A DNA stretch of 64,000 nucleotides, taken from assembly GCF_902833645.1 (NCBI RefSeq), contig NZ_CADFGE010000001.1, positions 992,001 through 1,056,000 of the forward strand, written 5' to 3'. Source of the DNA: Paraburkholderia fungorum. GTDB lineage: Bacteria; Pseudomonadota; Gammaproteobacteria; Burkholderiales; Burkholderiaceae. Both the position numbers and the translations under genes were made by a program. Positions 17,285-25,728 of this stretch are shown piece after piece; the stretch's first letter is position 1, and each line of letters starts with the position of its first letter. The notes under the pieces are model-generated. The model ran no database searches. It was not told the DNA's origin and worked only from the letters and a program-made list of their open reading frames with translations.

Positions 17285-17319
17285 CCTACTTTTCTTTGCC
17301 TGCCGCAAAGAAAAGTAGG
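17285..17319. repeat. 15-bp stem hairpin in the left arm
   Basis: CCTACTTTTCTTTGC and GCAAAGAAAAGTAGG are perfect complements with a five-base loop. The stem is strand-asymmetric (pyrimidine on one side, purine on the other). The identical stem is present in the right arm. Confidence 0.85.
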
Positions 17320-17668
17320 CAAAAGAAAGCGGCTCACACCGCTAATTTTTAAGCGGGTCCCCCGCACAGTAGCGGTAGTGGTGCATCTGGAATCCGTGTT
17401 CCCGCGCACTCCGCGTCAGCGACAAGGCGCTCATCAGCTCCCACTCCGCACTGCGTGCGTCGCGGACGGGTCTGCCTGGGAAACCTGGCCAACGCTTTGC
17501 ATACCTGATGGTTTTTGGAATTGGGTATCGGCGCGCGTAGCGCCGCCGGAGGTATGACGGCCTTGTCACTAACGCCGAATGCGCGAGGCGACGGATTCCA
17601 GATGCACCACTACCGTGGCTGCGCGGGGGACCCGCTTATGAGCTAGCGGTTTGAGCCGCTTTCTTTTG

Positions 17669-17703
17669 CCTACTTTTCTTTGCGGCCGGCAAAGAAAAGT
17701 AGG
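17669..17703. repeat. 15-bp stem hairpin in the right arm
   Basis: Same CCTACTTTTCTTTGC / GCAAAGAAAAGTAGG stem as in the left arm, with loop GGCCG instead of CTGCC. Stem conservation with a changed loop suggests selection for the fold. Confidence 0.85.
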
Positions 17704-17861
17704 TGCCGCCCCGCACAGGGGCAACGCTAATAGACCACTAACAATTCAAGGAAAGGCCAAAAAGACCAACAACAGAACAAACCACGAACCCAGGAAGGCA
17801 CCGCCAAAAAATCCAGATCAACAACAAACCCGCCGAACGGCCAAAACCAAACCCAAAACCT

Positions 17862-19169
17862 TCAAGCCACCGGCCCCTGCGCCGGTTTCCTCCTCAAAAG
17901 AGCGTAAAGAATAATCGCCCCAAACGTCGCAGTCCCAATCCCCCCCAACCCAAAACCGCCAAGCTTCAAAGAAAAATCCCCAGCCCCAAGCACAAGCGTC
18001 ACCGCCGCGACAATCAGATTCCGATTGTCGGAAAAATCCACCTTATTGACGACCCAGATCCGTGCACCGGTCACGGCAATCAACCCAAACACAACAATCG
18101 ACACCCCACCCAGAACAGGTCCGGGAATGGTCTGGATCACCGCGCCAAACTTCGGCGAGAACCCAAGCACAAGCGCAATCACCGCAGCAATCACAAACAC
18201 CAGCGTCGAATAAATCCTGGTCACAGCCATCACGCCAATATTCTCGGCATACGTCGTCACCCCAGTGCCACCGGCAAAACCCGACAGCATCGTCGCCAGT
18301 CCGTCGCCGAGAAATGCGCGGCCAACATAACGGTCGAGGTTCTGCCCAGTCATCGCGCTCACCGCCTTGATGTGCCCAAGATTCTCAGCAACAAGAATCA
18401 CCGCAATCGGTGCAAGCAAAGTCATCGCCCGCATGTCGAAAACCGGCGCAGTAAAGTGCGGCATCCCAAACCACGCTGCGTTCGCCACAATCGCGAAGTC
18501 GATCGGCTTACCCATGCCGAGGCCATTCGTGACGATCGCGTAAATCACATACGCCATCAGCAATCCCACCAGAATCAACAATCGCTGCAGCATGCCACGC
18601 GCAAACACCGCAACCGCGCCAACGCACAGCACCGTCACCAGCGCCATCCACGAGTCGAAGTTGCTGCCGCTCACGCCATGCACCGCGATCGGCGCAAGGT
18701 TCAAGCCGATCACGCAGACGATCGCCCCAGTCACGACCGGCGGCATCAACGTTTCAATCCACTTCGTGCCGATCGCCGACACGATCAAACCAATGACCGA
18801 GTACACCGCGCCGCACGCAATGATCCCGCCCAACGCGACCGGAATGTTCAGGTTCGGACCGTGCCCGCCATACCCCGTCACGGCGATCACCAGGCCGATG
18901 AACGCGAAGCTCGAACCGAGGTAGCTCGGTACGCGCCCACCCACCAGCACGAAGAACAACAACGTGCCGATCCCCGACATGAAGATGCACAGATTCGGAT
19001 CGAAGCCCATCAGCAATGGCGCAAGCACGGTCGAACCGAACATCGCGACAACGTGCTGAATGCCCATCGCCAACATCTGCGGCCACGCGAGCCGCTCGTC
19101 AGTGCCGACAATGCGGCCCTCGGCCGCGTTCGGCTGGACACGCCAGCGTGGGAAGTAAGAATCGGCCAT
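17862..19169 (-). CDS. Uracil-xanthine permease, NCS2 family (UraA-like)
   Basis: A 435-residue inner-membrane nucleobase:cation symporter with about 14 hydrophobic segments. STVLAPLLMGFDPNLCIFMSGIGT near residues 44-67, LVAENLGHIKAVSAMTGQ near 255, and GTGVTTYAENIGVMAVTRIYS near 290 are signatures of the uracil branch. It imports uracil, possibly also related pyrimidines or purines, driven by protons. No pyrimidine genes are nearby. The 3' end runs into the right flank of the large inverted repeat, which separates it from the convergent antiporter gene. Confidence 0.92.
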   Translation of the reverse strand: MADSYFPRWRVQPNAAEGRIVGTDERLAWPQMLAMGIQHVVAMFGSTVLAPLLMGFDPNLCIFMSGIGTLLFFVLVGGRVPSYLGSSFAFIGLVIAVTGYGGHGPNLNIPVALGGIIACGAVYSVIGLIVSAIGTKWIETLMPPVVTGAIVCVIGLNLAPIAVHGVSGSNFDSWMALVTVLCVGAVAVFARGMLQRLLILVGLLMAYVIYAIVTNGLGMGKPIDFAIVANAAWFGMPHFTAPVFDMRAMTLLAPIAVILVAENLGHIKAVSAMTGQNLDRYVGRAFLGDGLATMLSGFAGGTGVTTYAENIGVMAVTRIYSTLVFVIAAVIALVLGFSPKFGAVIQTIPGPVLGGVSIVVFGLIAVTGARIWVVNKVDFSDNRNLIVAAVTLVLGAGDFSLKLGGFGLGGIGTATFGAIILYALLRRKPAQGPVA

Positions 19170-19373
19170 GGCGGGGGTTCTCCTCTATCGGCGTTATGGT
19201 GGACGGCGCCGGGATATGCGCCGTCGGTGAATTACGCGCGAGTGTACGGAGAGCGACCAGGCCTGGCAAGGGCGGCAAAATAGGCCGCTCCGCCGCGCAC
19301 GAGCGCATGACGAACGCCACGATCGCGTGAGGGCACAGCGTGAAGACCTCGCCTCAGAGAATCATCACGTGAA

Positions 19374-20939
19374 TCAGCCGTGCCGCGCGTCCAGCGAGAA
19401 CACCGTGACCGCCGCCTGCAACTGCCTCGCCTGATCCGCCATCGACGCCGCAGCGGCTGCCGCCTGTTCCACCAGCGCAGCGTTCTGCTGGGTCACGTCG
19501 TCCATTTGCGCAACGGCGCGATTCACTTCCTCGATGCCGGTGCTCTGCTCCTGCGACGCCGACGAAATCTCGCCCATGATGTCAGTCACCCGTTTCACCG
19601 CATGCGTGACTTCGGCCATCGTTCGGCCGGCCCGCTCGGCCAGTTCGGCGCCGCTGCCTACGCGCGCCGTCGAGCTCTCGATCAGTTCCTTGATCTCCTT
19701 GGCCGACACCGCACTGCGTTGCGCCAATGACCGCACTTCCCCCGCCACCACCGCAAAGCCGCGGCCCTGTTCGCCGGCGCGCGCCGCTTCGACCGCAGCG
19801 TTCAGCGCGAGAATATTGGTTTGGAACGCGATGCCTTCGATCACCGCGATGATGTCGGTCATGCGCTTCGAACCCGCCGCCAGCTCGCGCATCGTTTCGA
19901 CCACGTCGCCGACCAGGCTGCTGCCGCGCGCCGCCACCTCCGACGCGCCATGCGCGACGCCCCCCGCCTGCTGCGCGTTCTCGGCATTCATCTTCACTGT
20001 CGACGTCAATTCCTGCATGCTCGACGCGGTTTGCTGCAAGGCGGCCGCTTGCTCTTCGGTGCGTTGCGACAGGTCGGTGTTGCCCTGCGCGATTTCGCCC
20101 GAGGCCATCAGGATCGACTCGCTCGATTCGCTGATACCCGAGACGATGCCCGCCAGCCGCTCACGCATGTTGCGCAGTGCGAACAGCATGCTGTCGGTGT
20201 CGCCCGCACGCGTGTCGACGCGCACGCTCAGGTCGCCATCGGCGATGCGATTGGCGATGTGCATCGCGTAATGGGGTTCGCCGCCGAGTTGACGCGCGAG
20301 TCGCCGCGCGATCACCATCGCGAGCACGGCGCCTGCCGCGATCGCGCTCAGCACCAGCGCGAGCATCACGATGCGCATGTGCCGATAGTCCGCACTCGCC
20401 TCCTGTTGAGCGTCGGTGGCTTGCTGACGGCGGTAGTCGATCAGCGTTGCAATGCGATCGCGCAGCGCCTCGCTCGACGCAATCGCGCGACGCACGAGTT
20501 CGTTGTTGTCGACGCCGGCCGGAATCGGTTCAAGTCCGATCTGCTGATGCACGATGCCTTCCCAGACGGCCGACTTGCGCAACACGTCGTCGAACATTTC
20601 CTGGCCCTTGCTGGTCGCGATCGTAGGGCGATACTGGTCGTAGGCCGCGTGCATCTCCTTGAGCGAGGCGACGATACCGTCCTTCAACTTTTGACGACCG
20701 GCGTCGTCGGCTGCATAGCCGAGATTCGCGGCGGCAAGATCGGAATCGATCTTGTGGCGGTTCGCCTCTTCCATCCAGTAGAGGCCATTCATATGCTGGT
20801 CGCAGATGGCGTTGGTAATGTCATGCATCGACGACAGCGTCTTCAGCGAAGTCCCGCCGATCACAAGACAAAACCCGATCACCACGGCAAATGCCAACAG
20901 CAGTTTCCTGAATACGGTCATGCGGTCGAACCACTTCAT
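19374..20939 (-). CDS. Methyl-accepting chemotaxis protein with periplasmic four-helix sensor
   Basis: A 521-residue transmembrane chemoreceptor. Membrane helix 1 lies near residues 10-30, a periplasmic four-helix-bundle-type domain follows, with helix 2 near 190-210 ([21 protein letters not shown]), then a HAMP region and the cytoplasmic signalling hairpin with [21 protein letters not shown] and the tip segment [20 protein letters not shown]. It relays ligand binding to CheA/CheW. The ATG at 20939 follows AAGGA by seven bases; longer versions start upstream but lack this. The C-terminus (SLDARHG) lacks an obvious CheR/CheB-tethering pentapeptide. Confidence 0.92.
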   Translation of the reverse strand: MKWFDRMTVFRKLLLAFAVVIGFCLVIGGTSLKTLSSMHDITNAICDQHMNGLYWMEEANRHKIDSDLAAANLGYAADDAGRQKLKDGIVASLKEMHAAYDQYRPTIATSKGQEMFDDVLRKSAVWEGIVHQQIGLEPIPAGVDNNELVRRAIASSEALRDRIATLIDYRRQQATDAQQEASADYRHMRIVMLALVLSAIAAGAVLAMVIARRLARQLGGEPHYAMHIANRIADGDLSVRVDTRAGDTDSMLFALRNMRERLAGIVSGISESSESILMASGEIAQGNTDLSQRTEEQAAALQQTASSMQELTSTVKMNAENAQQAGGVAHGASEVAARGSSLVGDVVETMRELAAGSKRMTDIIAVIEGIAFQTNILALNAAVEAARAGEQGRGFAVVAGEVRSLAQRSAVSAKEIKELIESSTARVGSGAELAERAGRTMAEVTHAVKRVTDIMGEISSASQEQSTGIEEVNRAVAQMDDVTQQNAALVEQAAAAAASMADQARQLQAAVTVFSLDARHG

Positions 20940-21174
20940 CTCACCATCCTTCATAAGCCCTTGGGGGACATTCGCGCCTTCGTGCCACCGCGACACATTT
21001 CGCGTTTTTCCGGATACGTGGCGACGCTGTCACCTCTTTTTACGGCGTCCATGACAGAGACTTGACACGATAAATGGCGGGAATAACCGGGACAGGATGA
21101 TGTAAGGAAAGGTCGACGCGCGGGGCCGGATCGCTACGCCATGCGCGTCGCGCAGCAAGCCCGCGATTGGGATT

Positions 21175-21302
21175 TGTCTGATATATGGGAGGCGGTTCAA
21201 CCCTTAGACTTTCTTTGCTGCGTTCGCCCCCATGAGCGCACGCGATGTTGTTGTAACTCTCCGACTTTCCGCTCACGCTCCCCGGCGTGAGCGGTTTTTT
21301 TT
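21175..21302 (+). ncRNA. Candidate small RNA ending at an orphan terminator
   Basis: A plus-strand rho-independent terminator (stem CCGCTCACGC / GCGTGAGCGG, then eight T) needs a transcript, yet no plus-strand gene precedes it and both flanking genes are on the minus strand. A GATATAT near 21179 could be a -10 element. A transcript of roughly 100-120 bases is the simplest explanation. The 5' end is a guess and no known RNA family is recognised. Confidence 0.35.
21269..21302 (+). terminator. Strong rho-independent terminator on the plus strand
   Basis: CCGCTCACGC, a loop of about five bases, GCGTGAGCGG and TTTTTTTT. On the minus strand the same hairpin is followed by AAAGTCGG, so it would not terminate the minus-strand DUF2239 gene efficiently. 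Confidence 0.85.
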
Positions 21303-21359
21303 GTCCGCATTTCGTCTACAGGTGTCGTTAGCCATGCACCCATCAGTGCACGTTCGAAT

Positions 21360-21974
21360 CTACGGATGCCTGACGAATGCATCAGCGGCAAGACAGAGCG
21401 TGTGGTCACGCACATCCTCTGGCCACGCGGCGACGATATCGTCAAAACGCACCTGATCGTCGGCATAGAGCGCGCGCGTGGCATCTTCGTAAGCAGGCAG
21501 ATTGCCGGCGAGCGCGGTCATGAAGCGATACACCGATTCTTGCGCCGCACGTTTGCGGTCCTTGTCCTCGCCCGCCAGCCGCGCCGCTTCAACGAGTTTG
21601 CGCAGCGCGACCGAAGCGCCCCCCGATTGCCCGTTGAGCCAGTCCCAATGACGCGGCAGCAGCGTGACCTCCCTCGCCACCACACCAAGCTTGGGCCGGC
21701 CACGGCCACGCGGAGTGTCGTCTTCTCCCGCGTCGGCGATTGGTGCGGGCTGCCCGACGGGCGCCTGACTTGCCAGCCGGGCAAGAATCTCTTCAGGCGT
21801 GCCGCGCAAATCAAACTCGACCGGGCGACTCGTGACCGTGTCGAAAATCAGCACAGGCGCCCGTTCGCCACGCGCCAGCACCTCTCGCACGGCAAGCGCC
21901 ACCTCGGGCGGTGTGCCCGAGGCGATACGTCGGTGCCCCTCGAAGGCGATGCAGGTAGCAGGATAGGGGGTCAT
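21360..21974 (-). CDS. DUF2239 family protein (204 aa)
   Basis: A cytosolic protein of 204 residues matching what I recall of the DUF2239 family. It has an N-terminal segment CIAFEGHRRIASGTPPEVALAVRE, an APVLIFDTVTSRPVEFDLRGT stretch, a basic linker RGRGRPKLGVVAREVTLLPRHWDWL (about 111-135), and a C-terminal helical region. GRGRPKLG resembles an AT-hook and the following region may be a DNA-binding helix pair, but no function is established. The gene stands alone and its upstream region holds a long palindrome that extends over the probable promoter, so it may be autoregulated. Confidence 0.85.
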   Translation of the reverse strand: MTPYPATCIAFEGHRRIASGTPPEVALAVREVLARGERAPVLIFDTVTSRPVEFDLRGTPEEILARLASQAPVGQPAPIADAGEDDTPRGRGRPKLGVVAREVTLLPRHWDWLNGQSGGASVALRKLVEAARLAGEDKDRKRAAQESVYRFMTALAGNLPAYEDATRALYADDQVRFDDIVAAWPEDVRDHTLCLAADAFVRHP

Positions 21975-22010
21975 GACAAACTCCGAGAAAATGAATTTGT
22001 CGAATTATAT

Positions 22011-22043
22011 CCGGGTATAAATTAAATGCAATAATTTACCCGG
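22011..22043. promoter_or_regulatory. Long operator-like palindrome upstream of the DUF2239 gene
   Basis: CCGGGTATAAATTA (22011-22024) and TAATTTACCCGG (22032-22043) are near-perfect complements across a seven-base spacer. A second overlapping palindrome, AATTTACCCGGGTGAAATT, is centred on the right arm. The site is 37-69 bp upstream of the DUF2239 start, where a repressor would act. Confidence 0.65.
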
Positions 22044-22155
22044 GTGAAATTTATCGAGTCGCGCGTGCGCTACGGGATGCGTTATCCGCCCAGGGGTGCC
22101 GCCGCCCGCACTGGACGCGCTACACCGACCGGCATGCCGATGAAATGTCGCGGCC

Positions 22156-23667
22156 TCATCGTGCCGGCGACATCACGTCGCTGCGCCGATCCGCCCGCGC
22201 CGGAACCGGATAGCACAGCACGCGGTTGCGGCCGGCGTCCTTGGCCTCGTAGAGGGCTTCGTCCGCGGCGTTGACGAGCGCGCGGCTCGTCGTGAATACC
22301 TCACTGCTGGTACACGCAATGCCGACGCTGATGGTCAGCACATGGTGCGAACTCGCGACATGGCGAAGCTCGAGCGCCTGAACCGCGGCGCGGATTTTCT
22401 CGGCGATACGCGCCGCTGCGGCTTCGTCCGTATCCGGCAGCAGCACGGCGAACTCTTCACCGCCATAGCGCGCCGCGGTATCGCCCGGGCGCCGCACGTT
22501 CTGCCCGATGCAGCGCGCTACGGCAATAAGCGCGTCATCGCCGGCCGAGTGGCCGTATAGATCGTTGAAGCCCTTGAAACTGTCGACATCGATCAGCAGC
22601 ATGGACAACGGCCTGCCATTGCGTTGCGCGCGCCGCCACTCCTCGTCCGCGTGTTCCTCGAAACAGCGGCGATTATTCAGACCGGTCAGCCCGTCGGTAC
22701 GCGCCAGCTCGCGCAACTCTTCTTCGGCCGCGCGCCGCCGCCGCAGTTGTTGCGAGAACAGGATGGCGAGCGCGATGATCGCCACGTCGAGCGCCGCAAT
22801 GAGCGTACCGATGATCCACGCGCGCCGCCGCCACTCCACGTAGATGTCGTGGGTGGAGAGCGCCACGTCGAGGATCAGCGGGTACATATCGATATGGCGG
22901 AACGCGTACCAGCGCTCGACACCGTCGATTGCCGCCGTGCCGAAGAAATCGCCGCTCGGCTCCTTGAGGAAGCGCGAATAGTTCGCGGTGCCGACCAGGC
23001 TTCGGCCGATAATATTGGGATCATAGGGGCGCCGCATCAGCATCGTACCGTCGTTCAACATCAGCGCCATCGAGCCACTCGGGCCAAGATTCATCCCGGC
23101 GAACAGGCGCCTGAAATACGTGAGTCGCATCGTGCCGACCACTACGCCGCCAAAGCTGCCGTCCGGCCGCGTGATGCGGCGGCTCAGCGCGATGCTCACG
23201 TCCTTGCCGGTCACCTTGGGCATGAACGGATGACTGACATACAACCCGACATTGGGCGAATCGCGCTGAACCTTGAAATAGTCGCGCTCGGCAAGATTGA
23301 TTGGGCGCGGAGGCGTGGATTGCGAATCGAAGATGATGTTGCCAGCGGGGTCGAGGACGAGGATCGAACCGAGGTCTTTTGCGCTGGCAGCGCCGTCGAA
23401 CAGCACCATCTGGCGGATCTTCGGCGGCAATTCCAGCACGCCTGGCTGTTTCAGGCCGTCGATGACGGCCCGCAGCGACAGGTCGTAAATCTCGAGATTG
23501 CGCGATACGTCGCGTTCGACCAGCAGCGACACATTGAAGACGGAATCCTGCGCGCGGCGCAGTGCGTCATCGCGCATCTGCGCCAATACCCACACCGCAA
23601 TCGCAAGAATCGCGCTGGCCAGCACGATGCTGATTGCAATCACGATGTTGGGTCGGCGCGTCACCAT
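22156..23667 (-). CDS. Membrane diguanylate cyclase with periplasmic dCache-like sensor
   Basis: 503 residues. Membrane helix 1 is near 8-30, a periplasmic double-Cache-like sensor spans about 35-275 (LGSILVLDPAGNIIFDS, RDYFKVQR, GNIIGRS-like NIIGRSLVG), and helix 2 is near 284-306. The C-terminal GGDEF domain has GGEEF at 402-406 and an inhibitory I-site RPGD at 393-396, exactly five residues before it. It should make c-di-GMP from GTP in response to an extracytoplasmic signal, with product feedback. The EAL protein at 13.8 kb would oppose it, though they are not adjacent. Confidence 0.93.
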   Translation of the reverse strand: MVTRRPNIVIAISIVLASAILAIAVWVLAQMRDDALRRAQDSVFNVSLLVERDVSRNLEIYDLSLRAVIDGLKQPGVLELPPKIRQMVLFDGAASAKDLGSILVLDPAGNIIFDSQSTPPRPINLAERDYFKVQRDSPNVGLYVSHPFMPKVTGKDVSIALSRRITRPDGSFGGVVVGTMRLTYFRRLFAGMNLGPSGSMALMLNDGTMLMRRPYDPNIIGRSLVGTANYSRFLKEPSGDFFGTAAIDGVERWYAFRHIDMYPLILDVALSTHDIYVEWRRRAWIIGTLIAALDVAIIALAILFSQQLRRRRAAEEELRELARTDGLTGLNNRRCFEEHADEEWRRAQRNGRPLSMLLIDVDSFKGFNDLYGHSAGDDALIAVARCIGQNVRRPGDTAARYGGEEFAVLLPDTDEAAAARIAEKIRAAVQALELRHVASSHHVLTISVGIACTSSEVFTTSRALVNAADEALYEAKDAGRNRVLCYPVPARADRRSDVMSPAR

Positions 23668-23872
23668 GAGCTTTTCGTTCGAGCCTGCGCTAGCCTGAGC
23701 GCGTGAGAAATAGGCCGTGCCAGGCGGGCGCGTCCCCTGAAAACAGTAGCCTACCAGAGGCTGACACGCATCAAATGAGGGAAAAGGGAGGTTTTTGGCA
23801 GGCTGGGCAAGGTCTTCTGACGAGAACGGCCTGACAGGCCGCCGGAGTTAGCGCGGTTACGGCGCCCCTCGC

Positions 23873-24574
23873 TCAACCCGCCCGCAAATCGAGCTCCGGC
23901 TGGGATGCCGCGCGGCTGAGCGCACGGATGTCGGCCACCTCGAGCACCGCTTTGGGCGCGCCACGACGCGCGACCTCCAGCATCGCCTGGCCGATGTCTA
24001 CGGTACTCAAAATATGGTTGGGGAAAAGCGCGCGCAGGATCGGCAGGACAAACCCGGCTGCTGCGTAGAACAAGCGGTACGAGCGGGTCTTCGAACGGGC
24101 GCCGTTCAGCGGTTCGATCACGCCGGGGCGAAACAGGTAGACCGCTTTGAACGGCAACCGCTGCAACGCGTTCTCGGTTCTTCCCTTGACCCGCGCCCAC
24201 ATACTGCGGCCGCGTTCCGTGCTGTCGGTGCCCGCACCGGACACATAGACAAAGGTCATCTGCGGATTGAGGCGGGCCAGTGTCTGCGCGGCGGCCAGCG
24301 TCAGGTCATACGTGAGCCGTGCATAGTCGGCCTCCTGCATGCCTGCGGACGACACACCCAAACAGAAAAAGCACGCGTCGAAGCCCGTCAACGCCCCCTC
24401 AATTGCCCGGTAGTCCATCAGGTCCGGCTGAATCAGCTCGACGAGGCGCGGGTCGAGCTGGCCGGTGCCGGTGCGGCCAACCGTCTGCACCACCTCGACG
24501 TCCTGTGCACGCAGGCATTCGCGCAAGACGCCCTGCCCGACCATGCCGGTCGCGCCAAATATCAAAACCTTCAT
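23873..24574 (-). CDS. NAD(P)-binding atypical short-chain dehydrogenase (NmrA/HTATIP2-like)
   Basis: A 233-residue Rossmann protein. VLIFGATGMVGQGVLREC (3-20) carries the GxxGxxG dinucleotide motif of extended/atypical SDRs. FVYVSGAGTDSTERGRSMWARVKGRTE near 105-131 has the usual Ser and YxxxK-equivalent region replaced by WxxxK, so catalysis may differ or be absent. It is the third complete gene of a minus-strand cluster led by a TetR regulator and an SDR, with a short remnant frame in between; its ATG overlaps the stop of that frame (ATGA). Substrate unknown. Confidence 0.82.
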   Translation of the reverse strand: MKVLIFGATGMVGQGVLRECLRAQDVEVVQTVGRTGTGQLDPRLVELIQPDLMDYRAIEGALTGFDACFFCLGVSSAGMQEADYARLTYDLTLAAAQTLARLNPQMTFVYVSGAGTDSTERGRSMWARVKGRTENALQRLPFKAVYLFRPGVIEPLNGARSKTRSYRLFYAAAGFVLPILRALFPNHILSTVDIGQAMLEVARRGAPKAVLEVADIRALSRAASQPELDLRAG

Positions 24575-24741
24575 AGCGTGTGCTCCTCGATCGCGCTCGG
24601 CCAGCGCACGTTGCAGAGTCCTTCCGAGACATCCCGCAAGCGCGCGGCGACTGCTTTGTCCTGCGCATTGCGGGAGAATTGAGCGTCACCCGGCGAGCGC
24701 CCGATCTGACGCGTAATGTCTGCCGTGGTCCAGTTTGCCAT
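24571..24741 (-). pseudogene. Short frame resembling the N-terminus of a short-chain dehydrogenase, probable remnant
   Basis: A 56-codon frame with a GAGGG upstream begins MANWTTADITRQIGR, which strongly recalls the MxxWTTADIPxQxGR start of a common SDR subfamily. The expected following VVTGAxxGxG dinucleotide motif is missing and the rest looks unrelated. Its stop overlaps the ATG of the next gene. It may be a decayed SDR whose first codons and ribosome binding site survive because they couple translation to the next gene. A real small protein is possible. Confidence 0.4.
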
Positions 24742-24787
24742 GTCGTTCGCCCTCAGGTGACCTTGATCCGAGCTGCCCGCTCAGTGT

Positions 24788-25663
24788 TCAGGCTTTCGCC
24801 GATGCAGCGGGAAACGGCGGCAGCGGCGACGGCGCGGAAAAATCGGTCGCGGCGCTGATCGCTCGCCACGCTTCGCCGCTAGCGGCGCGCGCCTTGTCAG
24901 CCTCGCCGGCGTAATGCAAGGCATCGCTACCGAGCAGGAGATGCGCCGGCAATGCATCGTGATACGCGAGCTTCAGTACGACTTGCGCGACCTTCGCGGG
25001 ATCGCCGGTTTCATGACCAATGTGATGGGACAACATCTCCACCACCGCGCCGATCGACGGCACATAGTCGGGCAGCAAGGTCGGCATCGCAGCGCTCGCC
25101 CCCGTGCCCCAGTCTGTTTTCATACCGCCGGGTTCGAGAGCCGTCACGTGGACACCGAACGGCGCAAGCTCCTGACTGATGACCTCGGTGAACCCGCCAA
25201 CCGCCCATTTTGCAGCCTGGTACGCACTCAATCCGGCAACGCCTACCCGGCCGCCCACCGACGAAATCTGGATGATGTGGCCGGCTCGCTGTTCCCGCAT
25301 CACCGGCAAAGCCGCGCGCGTGACGTTCACCACACCATAGAAGTTCGTATCGATCTGCGCGCGGAAATCGTCCTCGGTGGTTTGCTCGAACGGCGACAGA
25401 TGGCCGAAGCCCGCATTATTCACCACCACGTCGAGCCGGCCGAATGCGTCGACGGCGGCTTGCACCGCGTGGCGGGCCGCCGCCGGATCCGTCACGTCTA
25501 GCGCAACGGCTCGAACCTGTTCGCCATAGCGCGTCAACAACTCCGCCAACTGATGCGGATCGCGCGCTGTCGCCACGACGCGCTCACCCGCGCGCAACGC
25601 TGCTTCGACAATTTCACGCCCAAGCCCGCGGGCACTTCCCGTAACCAACCAGACCTTCGACAT
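24788..25663 (-). CDS. Short-chain dehydrogenase/reductase (classical SDR)
   Basis: A 291-residue oxidoreductase. The ATG at 25663 follows AAAGGAGC. VWLVTGSARGLGREI (4-18) is the TGxxxGxG cofactor site, NNAG is near 82-85, ISSVGG gives the catalytic Ser near 137, and YQAAK gives Tyr and Lys near 150-154. Tail positions agree with NAD(P)H-dependent carbonyl reduction. It is the second gene of the TetR-led minus-strand cluster, and an operator-like site lies just before its start, so the TetR protein probably represses it. Substrate unknown. Confidence 0.9.
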   Translation of the reverse strand: MSKVWLVTGSARGLGREIVEAALRAGERVVATARDPHQLAELLTRYGEQVRAVALDVTDPAAARHAVQAAVDAFGRLDVVVNNAGFGHLSPFEQTTEDDFRAQIDTNFYGVVNVTRAALPVMREQRAGHIIQISSVGGRVGVAGLSAYQAAKWAVGGFTEVISQELAPFGVHVTALEPGGMKTDWGTGASAAMPTLLPDYVPSIGAVVEMLSHHIGHETGDPAKVAQVVLKLAYHDALPAHLLLGSDALHYAGEADKARAASGEAWRAISAATDFSAPSPLPPFPAASAKA

Positions 25664-25683
25664 CGTGTGCTCCTTTGAATTTA

Positions 25684-25705
25684 AATGAGCAAGCAATCAC
25701 TCATT
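25684..25705. promoter_or_regulatory. Candidate TetR operator before the SDR gene
   Basis: AATGAGCAAGCAATCACTCATT has outer arms AATGAG and CTCATT. On the other strand it contains AATGAGTGATTGCT, a 14-base exact match to the site upstream of the TetR gene. It lies 20-42 bp before the SDR ATG. Confidence 0.7.
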
Positions 25706-25728
25706 AATCGCAAAAAAAACAGAAAAAT

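Larger units (their letters stand above)
17219..17770. repeat. Large inverted repeat element filling the antiporter/permease intergenic region
   Basis: The left arm (17219-17428) and right arm (17560-17770) are near-identical reverse complements, both containing GCGTTGCCCCTGTGCGGGGC, AGCGGGTCCCCCGC and GTGGTGCATCTGGAATCCG in the same order, around a 131 bp unique centre. Each arm holds a 15-bp hairpin (listed separately). Weaker complementarity continues outward, T/G-rich on the left (17161-17218) and A/C-rich on the right (17771-17861), so nearly the whole gap between two genes is a palindrome. There is no transposase. From memory, pieces like this recur between genes of Paraburkholderia; the copy number and origin are not known to me. 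Confidence 0.88.
20940..21359. other. Intergenic region with a plus-strand terminator but no plus-strand gene
   Basis: A 420 bp gap between two minus-strand genes. The left part carries the chemoreceptor promoter. The right part holds a strong plus-strand terminator at 21269-21302 with no recognised plus-strand gene ahead of it, and a candidate short transcript (next entries). Small frames such as one starting at 21232 run straight through the terminator and are not credible. Confidence 0.6.

Noticed and set aside
16723..17409. Minus-strand frame reading through the left arm of the large inverted repeat
   Set aside because: The same protein segment (SRFLLPTFLCGRQRKVGAAP) is translated from the right arm on the other strand, showing that it is read from the repeat and is not a gene.
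18372..19283. Plus-strand frame of about 300 codons
   Set aside because: Antisense to the UraA-type permease; composition is a shadow of the hydrophobic coding strand.
22624..23706. Plus-strand 360-codon frame
   Set aside because: Antisense to the diguanylate cyclase; GGEEF and I-site lie on the other strand and leave no doubt.
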